From: Anaerobium acetethylicum
GTDB taxonomy: Bacteria; Bacillota; Clostridia; Lachnospirales; Lachnospiraceae
Assembly: GCF_900096945.1 (NCBI RefSeq)
Contig: NZ_FMKA01000016.1
Coordinates: forward strand, 1-64,000
Direction of reading: 5' to 3'
DNA: 64,000 bases
In this document: positions 15,245-24,598 of the stretch, in pieces
How positions within the stretch are numbered: the stretch's first letter is position 1
Layout: the number at the start of each line of letters is the position of its first letter
Program-made: the position numbers and the translations under genes
Notes under the pieces: model-generated
What the model was told of the DNA's origin: nothing
What the model saw: only the letters and a program-made list of their open reading frames with translations
The model's database searches: none

Positions 15245-16711
15245 ATGGCTGAATTGAAATATTTACTGGAACGTCTTTCGTACGAAACACTTTGCGGAAG
15301 CGTGGATATAGATGTAACGAAGGTTGTATATGATTCAAGGAAAGTAGAAGAGGGTTCTCTTTTTATATGTATAAAAGGTGCCGTTTCCGATGGGCATGAA
15401 TTTGGAAAGCAGGCGGCTGAGAAAGGTGCAGCGGCCATCGTGATCGAGGATGATATCGAACTGCCGGAAGGCATAACGGTTATCAAAGTGAAGGACACCA
15501 GATATGCGCTGGCTCTCATTTCGGCGGCATATTTCGGGCATCCGGCAGAAAGCCTGAAGGTCATCGGCATTACGGGAACCAAGGGAAAGACCACGACCAC
15601 CTACATGATCAAATCGATTCTTGAGAGCACCGGCCATAAGGTCGGACTGATTGGAACCATCGAGGCAATCATCGGCGACGAGGTGATTCCGGCTGCAAAT
15701 ACGACACCTGAATCCTACATCGTGCAGGAGTACTTCAGGAAAATGGTGGATGCAGGCTGTGACGCCGTGGTAATGGAGGTTTCCTCACAGGGGCTTATGA
15801 TGCACCGAACTGCCGGGTTTGTTTTTGATATGGGAATCTTTACGAATATCGAGCCTGACCATATCGGGCCTAATGAGCATGAGAGCTTCGAAGACTATAT
15901 GGCATGCAAAGGCCTGCTGTTCAGGCAGTGCCGCACGGGAATCATCAACAGGGATGACGTGCACTGGGAAAAGGTCATCGAGGGCCATACCTGTGAAATC
16001 GAGACTTTCGGATTTTCTAAGGAAGCTGACTTAAGGGCTGCAGATACAAAACTCGTTTCCCATCCTGGCTACCTGGGGATATCCTACAATGTGGAAGGGC
16101 TCATGAATTTCCCTGTGGAGATCGACATACCCGGAAAGTTCAGCGTCTACAACTCCCTTACGGCAATCGCAGTGTGCAGGCATTTCAACGTGCCGGTCGA
16201 AAATATACAGAAAGCCCTGAAGACCGCCCAGGTAAAGGGAAGAATCGAAATGGTAAAGGTGTCCGATGACTTCACCCTTATGATCGATTACGCACACAAT
16301 GCAATGAGCCTGGAAAGCCTTCTTGGCACCCTCAGGGAATACAAGCCGGCCAGGCTGGTATGCCTCTTTGGATGCGGGGGAAACCGCTCGAAGCTTCGCC
16401 GGTATGAGATGGGAGAGGTCTCAGGAAGGCTTGCCGACCTGACAATCATCACATCCGACAATCCGAGATCCGAGGAGCCCCAGGATATCATTAACGACAT
16501 CAAGACAGGAATCGAAAAGACAGACGGGAAATACATAGAAATCTGCGACCGCCGGGAAGCCATAGAATACGCAATCCGTAACGGGCAAAAAGGCGACGTC
16601 ATCGTCCTCGCAGGAAAAGGCCATGAAGATTATCAGGAAATCAAGGGCGTCAAATATCCCATGGACGAGAGAATTATCATAAAGGAAATACTTGAAAAAG
16701 CGCACCTATGA
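15245..16711 (+). CDS. murE: UDP-MurNAc-L-Ala-D-Glu:meso-DAP ligase MurE
   Basis: A 488-residue Mur ligase that adds the third stem-peptide residue to the cytoplasmic peptidoglycan precursor. It shows the ATP loop GTKGKTTTT near residue 110, the carbamylated-Lys region, and SDNPRSEEP near residue 405. The DNPR motif marks enzymes that use meso-diaminopimelate rather than lysine. ATG 15245 is preceded by GAGGAG. murE normally sits in the dcw cluster between the transpeptidase and mraY genes; here it is about 20 kb upstream and next to priA. Its stop codon lies inside a short copy of the palindromic repeat. Confidence 0.93.
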   Translation: MAELKYLLERLSYETLCGSVDIDVTKVVYDSRKVEEGSLFICIKGAVSDGHEFGKQAAEKGAAAIVIEDDIELPEGITVIKVKDTRYALALISAAYFGHPAESLKVIGITGTKGKTTTTYMIKSILESTGHKVGLIGTIEAIIGDEVIPAANTTPESYIVQEYFRKMVDAGCDAVVMEVSSQGLMMHRTAGFVFDMGIFTNIEPDHIGPNEHESFEDYMACKGLLFRQCRTGIINRDDVHWEKVIEGHTCEIETFGFSKEADLRAADTKLVSHPGYLGISYNVEGLMNFPVEIDIPGKFSVYNSLTAIAVCRHFNVPVENIQKALKTAQVKGRIEMVKVSDDFTLMIDYAHNAMSLESLLGTLREYKPARLVCLFGCGGNRSKLRRYEMGEVSGRLADLTIITSDNPRSEEPQDIINDIKTGIEKTDGKYIEICDRREAIEYAIRNGQKGDVIVLAGKGHEDYQEIKGVKYPMDERIIIKEILEKAHL

Positions 16712-16733
16712 AGGACGTAGTCCTGAATAGTTA
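16705..16733. repeat. Short copy of the palindromic repeat at the murE stop
   Basis: CTATGAAGGACGTAGTCC then TGAATAGTTAC matches 12389-12415. The TGA in it is the murE stop codon. Confidence 0.7.
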
Positions 16734-16830
16734 CCGAAAAAATCAAATAGCAGCCGCTTAAAGCACAGAAAAAAAGAAACCAGATAACAGCCGGTCACGG
16801 CACAGAGCAAACGGGAAGACAGGTGAGTCG

Positions 16831-19068
16831 GTGCAGAAGAAATATGCAGATATCATAGTAGACATATCACACGAGAAGCTCGACAGAACCTTCCAGTACG
16901 AAATACCCGGGGAACTGAGCGAACAGGCAGTCATAGGGGCGGCAGTGGAAATACCCTTCGGGAATGGCAACCGCATGATAAAAGGCTATATCGTGGGGCT
17001 GTCTGACAAGCCTGAGATAGAGGCTTACAGGATCAAGAAAATCGCAGACATAAAGCCGGAAGGCGTTAAGGTCGAAAGCCAGATGATCAAGCTTGCAGGA
17101 TGGATCAAGGAAAATTACGGGTCCACTATGAACCAGGCCCTGAGGACGGTTGTTCCCATGAAGGAAAAGGTCAAGGCGAAGGAAAAACGCTGCATCATGC
17201 TTCTGGCTGACGAGGAAGAAGCTCACAGGCTGAAGGCCCAGTACGAAAAGAAGCACAGTACTGCAAAACTCAGGCTCCTGGAGGCGCTGATAGAAAATAA
17301 GACAATCAGTTATGAAACAGCAGCAAGGGACCTGAAGGTTTCGGCCACCGTGATCAAAGCTTTTGAAACAGAAAATATTGCGGAAGTCATTTCGGAAAAC
17401 GTCTACAGGAACCCGGTCCGGGAGAGGGACCAGGATCAATATGACATCGAGCTGAATGCAGAACAGAAGTTTGTTGTGGAAGCCATCATGGATGACTACG
17501 ATAAGGGGATCCATAAGACCTGCCTCATACACGGCATAACGGGAAGCGGCAAGACGGAAGTCTACATGGAGCTCATCGACAGAGTGCTTAAAAAAGGAAA
17601 GCAGGCAATCGTGCTGATTCCGGAAATCGCCCTGACCTACCAGACGGTCATGAGATTCTGCCAGAGGTTCGGGAACCGGGTATCGATCATAAATTCCAGG
17701 CTCTCCAAGGGAGAAAAGTACGATCAGATCCTGCGGGCTGAAAGAGGGGAGATCGATGTGATAATCGGTCCCAGATCCGCTCTTTTCACCCCTTTCAGAA
17801 ATCTGGGCCTTATCGTGATCGACGAGGAGCATGAGGCGACCTATAAAAGCGAGACGATTCCCAAATACCATGCCAGAGAGACCGCAATCAAGAGGGCGGA
17901 GCTGGCCGGAGCTACAGTGGTCCTTGGGTCGGCGACCCCGTCGGTGGATGCCTATTACAGGGCGCAGAAGGGCGAGTACCGGCTGTTTGAAATAAATGCC
18001 AGGACAAATGAAGCGGAGCTCCCCGAGGTATATACCGTGGACCTGAGGGAAGAGCTGAAGTCCGGAAACAGATCGATACTCAGCCGGAAGCTCAGGGAGC
18101 TGATGGAGGACAGGCTGAGGAAGAAAGAACAGATCATCCTGTTCATAAACAGGAGGGGGTATGCAGGCTTCGTATCCTGCAGATCCTGCGGCCATGTGAT
18201 GAAGTGCCCCCACTGCGATGTATCCCTGTCGGAGCACAGGAACGGAAAGCTGGTCTGCCACTACTGCGGACACGAGGAACCTTCGGTCAAAAAGTGTCCC
18301 GGCTGCGGATCTTCCTATATAGGTGGCTTCAGGGCGGGAACCCAGCAGATCGAGGATGTGGTAAAAAAGGAATATCCGGATGCCCGGGTCCTGAGGATGG
18401 ATATGGACACCACCAGGGAAAAGGACGGCCATGAAAAGATACTTTCCGCATTCGCGGAAGGGAAGGCAGATGTGCTGGTAGGCACCCAGATGATCGTGAA
18501 AGGCCATGATTTCCCAAATGTAACCCTTGTGGGTGTTCTTGCGGCAGACCTTTCCCTTCATTCGAACGACTACCATGCGGGCGAACGGACCTTCCAGCTG
18601 CTGACCCAGGCTGCCGGCAGGGCAGGAAGAGGCGGAAAAGCCGGAGAGGTCGTGATACAGACCTACAGTCCGGACAACTACAGCGTGACTGCAGCCGCAA
18701 AACATGACTATGCCAGCTTTTACAGGGAAGAGATTGCATACCGGAGTCTGATGGGCTATCCGCCTGTTTCGAACATCCTGGCAGTGCTGGTTTCGTCAAA
18801 GAACAACGAAAAGGCTGCAGAGACGGCGGAATATCTCAAGCAGATGATCATAAGGGATTTTGCAGGAGAAAGGCTCAGGGTAATCGGCCCGGCCGATGAA
18901 AGCATTTCCAGGGTAAATGATTTTTATAAAAAGGTAATCTATATCAAAAACGAAGACTACACCCTTTTGACAAGGGTTAAGGATAATCTGGAAAAATACG
19001 CAGATGAAGGGGATTTGGGAAGGGAAGTGTATGTGCATTTCGATTTCAACCCCATGAACTCATATTAA
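16831..19068 (+). CDS. priA: Primosomal replication-restart helicase PriA
   Basis: A 745-residue superfamily 2 3'-5' DNA helicase that reloads the replisome at stalled forks. The N-terminal DNA-binding domain begins YADIIVDISHEKLDRTFQY. Walker A GITGSGKTE is near residue 235 and the DEEH box near 330. A zinc-binding insert (CRSCGHVMKCPHCD, then CHYCG and CPGCG) lies at about 450-490, and helicase motif VI is QAAGRAGRGGK. Start GTG 16831 follows AGGTGAG at a 3-nt gap; no better start exists upstream. It is followed 13 bp later by def, the usual Firmicute order. Confidence 0.95.
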   Translation: MQKKYADIIVDISHEKLDRTFQYEIPGELSEQAVIGAAVEIPFGNGNRMIKGYIVGLSDKPEIEAYRIKKIADIKPEGVKVESQMIKLAGWIKENYGSTMNQALRTVVPMKEKVKAKEKRCIMLLADEEEAHRLKAQYEKKHSTAKLRLLEALIENKTISYETAARDLKVSATVIKAFETENIAEVISENVYRNPVRERDQDQYDIELNAEQKFVVEAIMDDYDKGIHKTCLIHGITGSGKTEVYMELIDRVLKKGKQAIVLIPEIALTYQTVMRFCQRFGNRVSIINSRLSKGEKYDQILRAERGEIDVIIGPRSALFTPFRNLGLIVIDEEHEATYKSETIPKYHARETAIKRAELAGATVVLGSATPSVDAYYRAQKGEYRLFEINARTNEAELPEVYTVDLREELKSGNRSILSRKLRELMEDRLRKKEQIILFINRRGYAGFVSCRSCGHVMKCPHCDVSLSEHRNGKLVCHYCGHEEPSVKKCPGCGSSYIGGFRAGTQQIEDVVKKEYPDARVLRMDMDTTREKDGHEKILSAFAEGKADVLVGTQMIVKGHDFPNVTLVGVLAADLSLHSNDYHAGERTFQLLTQAAGRAGRGGKAGEVVIQTYSPDNYSVTAAAKHDYASFYREEIAYRSLMGYPPVSNILAVLVSSKNNEKAAETAEYLKQMIIRDFAGERLRVIGPADESISRVNDFYKKVIYIKNEDYTLLTRVKDNLEKYADEGDLGREVYVHFDFNPMNSY

Positions 19069-19081
19069 AGGAGGATACAAA

Positions 19082-19555
19082 ATGGCAATAAGAACTGTAA
19101 GAATTATGGGAGACGATGTATTAAGGAAAAAGGCAAGGGAAATAGATGAAGTGACGCCGAAAATCAGGACCCTGATCGACGATATGTTTGAAACCATGTA
19201 CGACGCAATGGGAGTGGGCCTGGCGGCTCCACAGGTAGGAATGCTGAAGAGGATTGTCGTCATAAACACTGACGGAACGCCCTATGTGCTGATCAATCCC
19301 CGTATCGTGGAGGCTTCCGGCGAACAGACGGGAGATGAAGGCTGCCTCAGCGTGCCCGGAAAGGCTGGAACGGTTACCAGGCCGGATTATGTAAAGGCCA
19401 TAGCATGCGACATCGACATGAAGGAATTCACCTTAGAGGGTACCGGACTGATGGCACGTGCAATCTGCCATGAAATTGACCATTTGGATGGAAAACTGTA
19501 TGTGGACATGGTTGAAGGAGATCTTCACGAAGTCACATATGATGATGAAGACTAG
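19082..19555 (+). CDS. def: Peptide deformylase
   Basis: A 157-residue metalloenzyme that removes the formyl group from nascent proteins. All three motifs are intact: GVGLAAPQVG near residue 44, EGCLSVPG near 86 and HEIDHLDG near 130, supplying the Cys and two His metal ligands and the catalytic Glu. An AAAGGAGG ribosome site precedes ATG 19082. It is paired with fmt 11 bp downstream, so formylation and deformylation enzymes are co-expressed. Confidence 0.96.
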   Translation: MAIRTVRIMGDDVLRKKAREIDEVTPKIRTLIDDMFETMYDAMGVGLAAPQVGMLKRIVVINTDGTPYVLINPRIVEASGEQTGDEGCLSVPGKAGTVTRPDYVKAIACDIDMKEFTLEGTGLMARAICHEIDHLDGKLYVDMVEGDLHEVTYDDED

Positions 19556-19566
19556 GGGGTAGTACA

Positions 19567-20496
19567 ATGAAAATCGTATTCATGGGAACACCCGATTTTT
19601 CAGTCGGGACATTGGAAAAGCTCATAGAAGCAGGACATGAAGTCCTGGCGGTGATCACCCAGCCTGATAAGCCAAAGGGCAGGGGAAAGGCCATGCAGCA
19701 TACACCGGTCAAGGAGGCTGCCCTTCGCCATGGGATACCTGTCTACCAGCCGGTCAAAGTGAGGGAACCGGAATTCATAGAAATCCTGAAAGGCCTGAAT
19801 CCTGAAGTGATCGTGGTTGTCGCTTTCGGACAGATCCTTCCAAAATCCATACTCGAAATGCCAAAATACGGCTGCGTGAACGTGCATGCATCCCTGCTTC
19901 CGAAGTACCGCGGTGCGGCTCCGATCAACTGGTCCATCATCGATGGAGAAGAAGTGACGGGAGTCACGACCATGAAGATGGATGTCGGGCTTGACACCGG
20001 CGACATGATCATGAAGACAGCAGTGACAATCGAAAAGGATGAGACAGCAGGCAGCCTTCATGACAAACTGAGCATGGCAGGCGCGCTTCTCTGCGTGGAG
20101 ACCCTCAGGAAGCTTGAAGACGGGACAGCTGTCTTTGAAAAGCAGGATGACAGCCTTTCGAATTATGCGAAAATGCTGGATAAAAATCTGGGAAAGATTG
20201 ATTGGAGAAATGATGCGGCTTATATCGAACGCCTGATCAGAGGGCTCAATCCATGGCCTTCCGCTTACAGCAGCTTTGAAGGGAAAACCCTGAAAATCTG
20301 GGCGGCCGAAGTAATCGAGGATGAGGCGGATGGTAAGGCCGGAGAAATCGTGGCTGTCACGAAAAACGGCATACAGGTTAAGACGGGAAAAGGGATCCTT
20401 GAAATCAGGGAGCTCCAGCTCGAAGGAAAGAAAAGGATGGAAGCAGGGGCTTTTTTAAGGGGTTATCCTGTCGCAATCGGAACAATTTTAGGATGA
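19567..20496 (+). CDS. fmt: Methionyl-tRNA formyltransferase
   Basis: A 309-residue enzyme that formylates initiator Met-tRNA using 10-formyl-THF. The N-terminal catalytic domain carries NVHASLLPKYRGAAPINW (residues about 107-124) and the downstream Asp in LDTGDMI. The C-terminal OB-like tRNA-binding domain covers about residues 205-309 (INWR-type IDWRNDA, then NPWPSAYS). Length and order are standard. It ends 220 bp before the metallopeptidase gene, with a weak hairpin after the stop. Confidence 0.96.
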   Translation: MKIVFMGTPDFSVGTLEKLIEAGHEVLAVITQPDKPKGRGKAMQHTPVKEAALRHGIPVYQPVKVREPEFIEILKGLNPEVIVVVAFGQILPKSILEMPKYGCVNVHASLLPKYRGAAPINWSIIDGEEVTGVTTMKMDVGLDTGDMIMKTAVTIEKDETAGSLHDKLSMAGALLCVETLRKLEDGTAVFEKQDDSLSNYAKMLDKNLGKIDWRNDAAYIERLIRGLNPWPSAYSSFEGKTLKIWAAEVIEDEADGKAGEIVAVTKNGIQVKTGKGILEIRELQLEGKKRMEAGAFLRGYPVAIGTILG

Positions 20497-20547
20497 CGTG
20501 AAAAGTAGAGTTTTGGAATCAATGTCCAGGACTTTACTTTTTGCACG
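20497..20547 (+). terminator. Hairpin after fmt
   Basis: CGTGAAAAGTA (20497-20507) pairs with TACTTTTTGCACG (20535-20547) with small bulges. There is no clear U-run beyond it. Confidence 0.35.
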
Positions 20548-20717
20548 TTATTATGGCCTGCGTGGGAAAAACACGGACAGGCAAAGGTCTAAAATAAATA
20601 TTAAATAACAGTGAAAAGCAGGATTTTCTAAAATAACTGTTATATAATAGGAACTATTCGGAACTACTGCTTTGCAGGGTGAATTTTATAATCTCATATC
20701 AATTAAGGAGGAAATTT

Positions 20718-21446
20718 ATGTTGAATATTTTAGGAGCTTATTATAACACTGGATACATGAACTATTGGGATCCAACCTATATTCTGGTAATCATAGGAGC
20801 GGTCATATCCCTGATCGCTTCAGCAAAGGTCAAAACGACATTCGCGAAATATTCGAAAGTTAGGAGCAAGGCCAGGATGACAGGCGCCGAGGCGGCCAAG
20901 AGGATCCTGAATGCTTCGGGAATCTACGGAGTCAGAATTGAAAGGGTGGCAGGCAGCCTGACGGATCACTACGACCCGAGAGACAAGGTCTTAAGGCTTT
21001 CCGACGCCGTTTACGGAGATACTTCCGTGGCAGCAATCGGGGTGGCAGCCCACGAGTGCGGACATGCGATTCAGGATGAAAAGGGTTATGCCCCTCTTGT
21101 ATTGAGGAGCACCCTGGTTCCTGCGGCAAACTTCGGTTCGAAGGCCGCATGGCCTCTCATCATACTGGGCGTCGTAATGGGATCGCTGCAGCCGCTGATT
21201 TTCATCGGGATTCTGATGTTCTCGATTTCGGTACTGTTTACCCTGGTAACGCTCCCGGTAGAATTCAACGCTTCAAGAAGGGCCATCGCAGTCCTTGGAG
21301 ATACGGACATTCTGAACCGCGAGGAATTGAAAGGCACGGAAAAGGTACTCACTGCAGCCGCACTTACCTATGTTGCCAGCGCGGCAGCGGCAATCCTTTC
21401 CCTCCTGAGGCTTATCCTGATATTTGGAGGAAGAGACCGTGACTAA
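20718..21446 (+). CDS. yugP: YugP-type membrane zinc metallopeptidase
   Basis: A 242-residue protein of the neutral zinc metallopeptidase type (Zn_peptidase_2 family). A first membrane helix (YILVIIGAVISLIASAKVKT) is followed by a catalytic HECGH motif near residue 113 (AAHECGHAIQDEKGY) and three C-terminal helices. Such proteases have no established substrate in most species. ATG 20718 follows AAGGAGG at ideal spacing, so the in-frame GTG at 20679 is rejected. The last 8 bp overlap rsmB. Confidence 0.88.
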   Translation: MLNILGAYYNTGYMNYWDPTYILVIIGAVISLIASAKVKTTFAKYSKVRSKARMTGAEAAKRILNASGIYGVRIERVAGSLTDHYDPRDKVLRLSDAVYGDTSVAAIGVAAHECGHAIQDEKGYAPLVLRSTLVPAANFGSKAAWPLIILGVVMGSLQPLIFIGILMFSISVLFTLVTLPVEFNASRRAIAVLGDTDILNREELKGTEKVLTAAALTYVASAAAAILSLLRLILIFGGRDRD

Positions 21447-22794
21447 ATCAGTAAATTCAAGGGAGCTTATCCTCGGCATTTTGATGGATGTAACAAGGGA
21501 CGGGGAATACAGCCATATCGCAATCCGAAATGTGCTGTCAAAGTACCAGTACCTGGACAAACAGGACAGGGCTTTCATCACGAGGATTACCGAAGGAACA
21601 ATCGAGCAGATGATACTGCTCGATTACATCATAAACCAGTTTTCAACGGTGAAGGTCAATAAGATGAAGCCCGTAATCCGCAACATTCTCAGAAGCGCCG
21701 TATACCAGCTGAAGTTCATGGACAGCATACCGGCTTCGGCAATCTGCAATGAGGCTGTGAAGCTTGCAACTGCCAAAGGCTTCTCGAACCTGAAAGGGTT
21801 TGTAAACGGGGTTCTGAGAAATATCAGCAGGAACCTGGATGACATTATATATCCGGGTGAAGACGGGGATGAGATCCTGTATCTGTCTGTGAACTATTCC
21901 ATGCCCGAATGGATTGTGAAAAAGTGGTATTCGGAATACGGGTTCCTGCAGACCAAAGCAATGCTTGAGAGCTTTCTCATGGATCGGAATACGAGCATAA
22001 GATGCAACCTGAACAAGATTTCGCCGGAAGATCTTATGAAGAGGCTGGAATCTGAACACGTGAAGGCGGAAAGATCCGAATATCTGGACTATGCCATTGA
22101 AATCAGCGGATATGACTACCTGAATGCGGTGCCTTCCTTCAGGGAGGGCCTTTTCCAGGTGCAGGATGTGAGCTCCATGCTGGTATCAGAGATAGCGGCC
22201 CCCAAAAAGGATGACTATGTAATAGATGTCTGTGCCGCACCCGGAGGAAAATCCCTCCACATCGCTGAAAAGCTGGCCGGAACAGGCCATGTGGAAGCCA
22301 GGGACCTTACGGAATACAAAGCAGGCATGATAAGAGAAAACATAGAACGGGCAGGAGCATTGAATATTGAAGCAATGGTCGCGGACGCCTGCGTATTCGA
22401 CAAAGAATCAGTGGAAAAAGCGGATATACTGATCGCAGACCTGCCATGCTCCGGACTCGGCGTAATCGGACGAAAGACAGACATTAAGTATAAGATGACT
22501 CCTGAGAAGCAGAAGGAGCTTGTACAGCTTCAGAGAAAAATTCTGGGTACTGTAAAGGATTACGTGAAAAAAGGCGGAACGCTGATTTACAGCACCTGCA
22601 CAATCAATCCCGAAGAAAATCTTGAAAACGTTAAATGGTTCACGCAGGAATATCCGTTTACGATGGAATCGATTGATCCATATATCTGTGAAAAACTGCA
22701 GTCTGTGGAAACAAAACAGGGGTACCTGCAGATGCTTCCGGGAATACATCACGGCGACGGATTTTTTATCGCAAGACTGAAAAGGAATGAATAA
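21439..22794 (+). CDS. rsmB: 16S rRNA m5C967 methyltransferase RsmB (Sun)
   Basis: A 451-residue enzyme. The N-terminal NusB-like RNA-binding domain (residues about 1-140; SRELILGILMDV...LDKQDRAFITRITEGT) is followed by a Rossmann SAM-dependent domain with DVCAAPGGKSLHIAEKL, the catalytic DLPCSGLGVIGRK and the second Cys in YSTCTINPEEN. Start GTG 21439 is chosen because GGAGG at 21426-21430 is well spaced; a TTG at 21424 lies inside that ribosome site. It overlaps the upstream metallopeptidase gene by 8 bp and is followed by rlmN after 2 bp. Confidence 0.92.
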   Translation: MTKSVNSRELILGILMDVTRDGEYSHIAIRNVLSKYQYLDKQDRAFITRITEGTIEQMILLDYIINQFSTVKVNKMKPVIRNILRSAVYQLKFMDSIPASAICNEAVKLATAKGFSNLKGFVNGVLRNISRNLDDIIYPGEDGDEILYLSVNYSMPEWIVKKWYSEYGFLQTKAMLESFLMDRNTSIRCNLNKISPEDLMKRLESEHVKAERSEYLDYAIEISGYDYLNAVPSFREGLFQVQDVSSMLVSEIAAPKKDDYVIDVCAAPGGKSLHIAEKLAGTGHVEARDLTEYKAGMIRENIERAGALNIEAMVADACVFDKESVEKADILIADLPCSGLGVIGRKTDIKYKMTPEKQKELVQLQRKILGTVKDYVKKGGTLIYSTCTINPEENLENVKWFTQEYPFTMESIDPYICEKLQSVETKQGYLQMLPGIHHGDGFFIARLKRNE

Positions 22795-22796
22795 GG

Positions 22797-23855
22797 ATGG
22801 AAAAGATAGACATTAAATCATTGAACCTGAACGAACTCCAGGATGAAATGAAGGAGATCGGGGACAAGCCCTTCAGGGGAAAACAGATATACCAGTGGCT
22901 CCATGTCAGGCTTGTTGAGAATTTCAGCGACATGACGAATATTTCGAGGGAACTTCAGGAGAAGCTGGACGCCCGCTATCACCTGACGGCACTGAAGCCT
23001 GTAGAGGTCCAGATTTCAAAAATAGATGGAACAAGCAAATACCTTTTCAAGCTCGAGGATGGAAATGTCATAGAAAGCGTGCTTATGAAGTACAAGCATG
23101 GAAATTCCGTGTGCATCTCGTCCCAGGTCGGCTGCAGGATGGGGTGCCGTTTCTGCGCCTCCACGATCGGAGGTCTCGAGAGGAGCCTGACGGCTTCTGA
23201 GATGCTCGATCAGATATACAGAATACAGAGCGATTCCGGAGAGAGGGTGTCGAATGTTGTGGTCATGGGAACAGGCGAACCCCTTGACAATTACGACAAC
23301 CTGCTCAAATTCATACATCTCCTTTCTGACGAGAATGGCCTGAACATCAGCCAGAGGAATATCACCGTATCGACCTGCGGCATCGTTCCTAAAATCAGGG
23401 AACTGGCAGACGAGAACCTGCAGATCACCCTCGCTCTTTCTTTACATGCTTCAAACGATGAAAAACGAAAGGCGCTTATGCCGATTGCCTTCAAATACAC
23501 ACTGAAGGAAGTGCTTGATGCATGCAGGTATTATTTTGCCAAAACGGGAAGAAGGATCACCTTTGAATACAGCCTTGTCGGAGGGGTAAATGATACCGAC
23601 CGTGATGCGAAGGAACTGATTGCTTTGATCAAGGATATAAACTGCCATGTAAACCTGATTCCGGTCAATCCCATAAAGGAAAGAGATTTTGTCCAGTCAC
23701 AGAAGAAGGTGATTGAGAATTTCAAAAATAAACTTGAAAAAAATGGGATAAATGTTACTATAAGAAGGGAAATGGGCAGGGATATAGACGGTGCCTGCGG
23801 CCAGTTAAGAAAGAGCTTTGCCGACCGGGCAGAGAAGAAAGGTGAAGAAAAGTAA
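22797..23855 (+). CDS. rlmN: 23S rRNA/tRNA m2A methyltransferase RlmN (radical SAM)
   Basis: A 352-residue radical-SAM enzyme that methylates C2 of A2503 in 23S rRNA and A37 in some tRNAs. The 4Fe-4S cluster motif CRMGCRFCAS lies at residues 113-120. The two methyl-transfer cysteines are represented by the conserved C-terminal GACGQLR and VGCRM regions. The adjacent motif VVVMGTGEPLDNYDN is typical of the family. It begins 2 bp after rsmB and its TAA overlaps the stp ATG. Confidence 0.95.
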   Translation: MEKIDIKSLNLNELQDEMKEIGDKPFRGKQIYQWLHVRLVENFSDMTNISRELQEKLDARYHLTALKPVEVQISKIDGTSKYLFKLEDGNVIESVLMKYKHGNSVCISSQVGCRMGCRFCASTIGGLERSLTASEMLDQIYRIQSDSGERVSNVVVMGTGEPLDNYDNLLKFIHLLSDENGLNISQRNITVSTCGIVPKIRELADENLQITLALSLHASNDEKRKALMPIAFKYTLKEVLDACRYYFAKTGRRITFEYSLVGGVNDTDRDAKELIALIKDINCHVNLIPVNPIKERDFVQSQKKVIENFKNKLEKNGINVTIRREMGRDIDGACGQLRKSFADRAEKKGEEK

Positions 23856-24598
23856 TGAAGTCATTTTCGATTACAGATGTTGGGAAAAAACGCAAAATGA
23901 ACCAGGATTATGTATTCACTGCTGATTATTCAATCGGAAATCTTCCGAATTTATTTATAGTAGCAGACGGGATGGGCGGACACAATGCAGGCGATTTTGC
24001 CTCCAAGTACACTGCGGAAACCCTTCTTGAAGCTGTCAGAAGCAGCCAGGAGAAAACGCCGGTTAAGATCATGGAAGAGGCTATTCAAAAAGCAAACAGA
24101 AGCCTCATAGAAAAAGCAGAAGAAGACCAGAACCTTGCAGGCATGGGGACGACTCTGGTTGCTGCAACAATCGCAGAGGGCTGCCTTTATATCGCCAATG
24201 TTGGAGACAGCAGGCTTTATGTAGTCGGTAAGGAGATCAGGCAGATCACCAGAGACCATTCCCTTGTGGAGGAGATGGTCCGCATGGGTGAAATCAGGCG
24301 GGAAGATGCCAGAAGCCATCCGGATAAGAATATCATCACCAGGGCGATCGGAGCAGGCAGCGATGTGACTGCTGATTTTTTTGAAGTCGATCTGGAAAAC
24401 GGAGACATGATTCTGATGTGCACCGATGGGCTGACAAATATGATGGAAGATGAAATGATTATGGAAATCATGAAAAAGCCAGCTGATCTGGGAGCCAAAG
24501 CAGAGGAACTCGTTGAGACAGCTAACAGGAACGGCGGAAAAGACAACATCGCCGTATTGATAATAGAACCATTTTCAGGTGAGGTGAACAGATGTTAA
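23855..24598 (+). CDS. prpC: PP2C-type Ser/Thr protein phosphatase (Stp/PrpC)
   Basis: A 247-residue metal-dependent phosphatase, the partner of the downstream PASTA kinase. Motifs present are VGKKRKMNQDY, VADGMGGHNAGD, GTTLVAA, NVGDSRLY, ITRAIG and GGKDNI, covering the metal-binding Asp residues. The ATG shares its A with the rlmN stop codon, and the gene ends inside the first codons of the kinase gene, so the phosphatase and kinase are produced together. In Firmicutes this pair controls wall synthesis, division and translation. Confidence 0.94.
   Translation: MKSFSITDVGKKRKMNQDYVFTADYSIGNLPNLFIVADGMGGHNAGDFASKYTAETLLEAVRSSQEKTPVKIMEEAIQKANRSLIEKAEEDQNLAGMGTTLVAATIAEGCLYIANVGDSRLYVVGKEIRQITRDHSLVEEMVRMGEIRREDARSHPDKNIITRAIGAGSDVTADFFEVDLENGDMILMCTDGLTNMMEDEMIMEIMKKPADLGAKAEELVETANRNGGKDNIAVLIIEPFSGEVNRC

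Noticed and set aside
14988-15257. 89-codon + strand ORF before murE
   Set aside because: Its first part is encoded by the 51-bp repeat, it crosses the murE promoter and overlaps murE; no protein-like features.
16867-18705. 612-codon ORF antisense to priA
   Set aside because: Long only because the GC-rich codon pattern of priA removes stops on the other strand; no domain, and priA motifs are intact.
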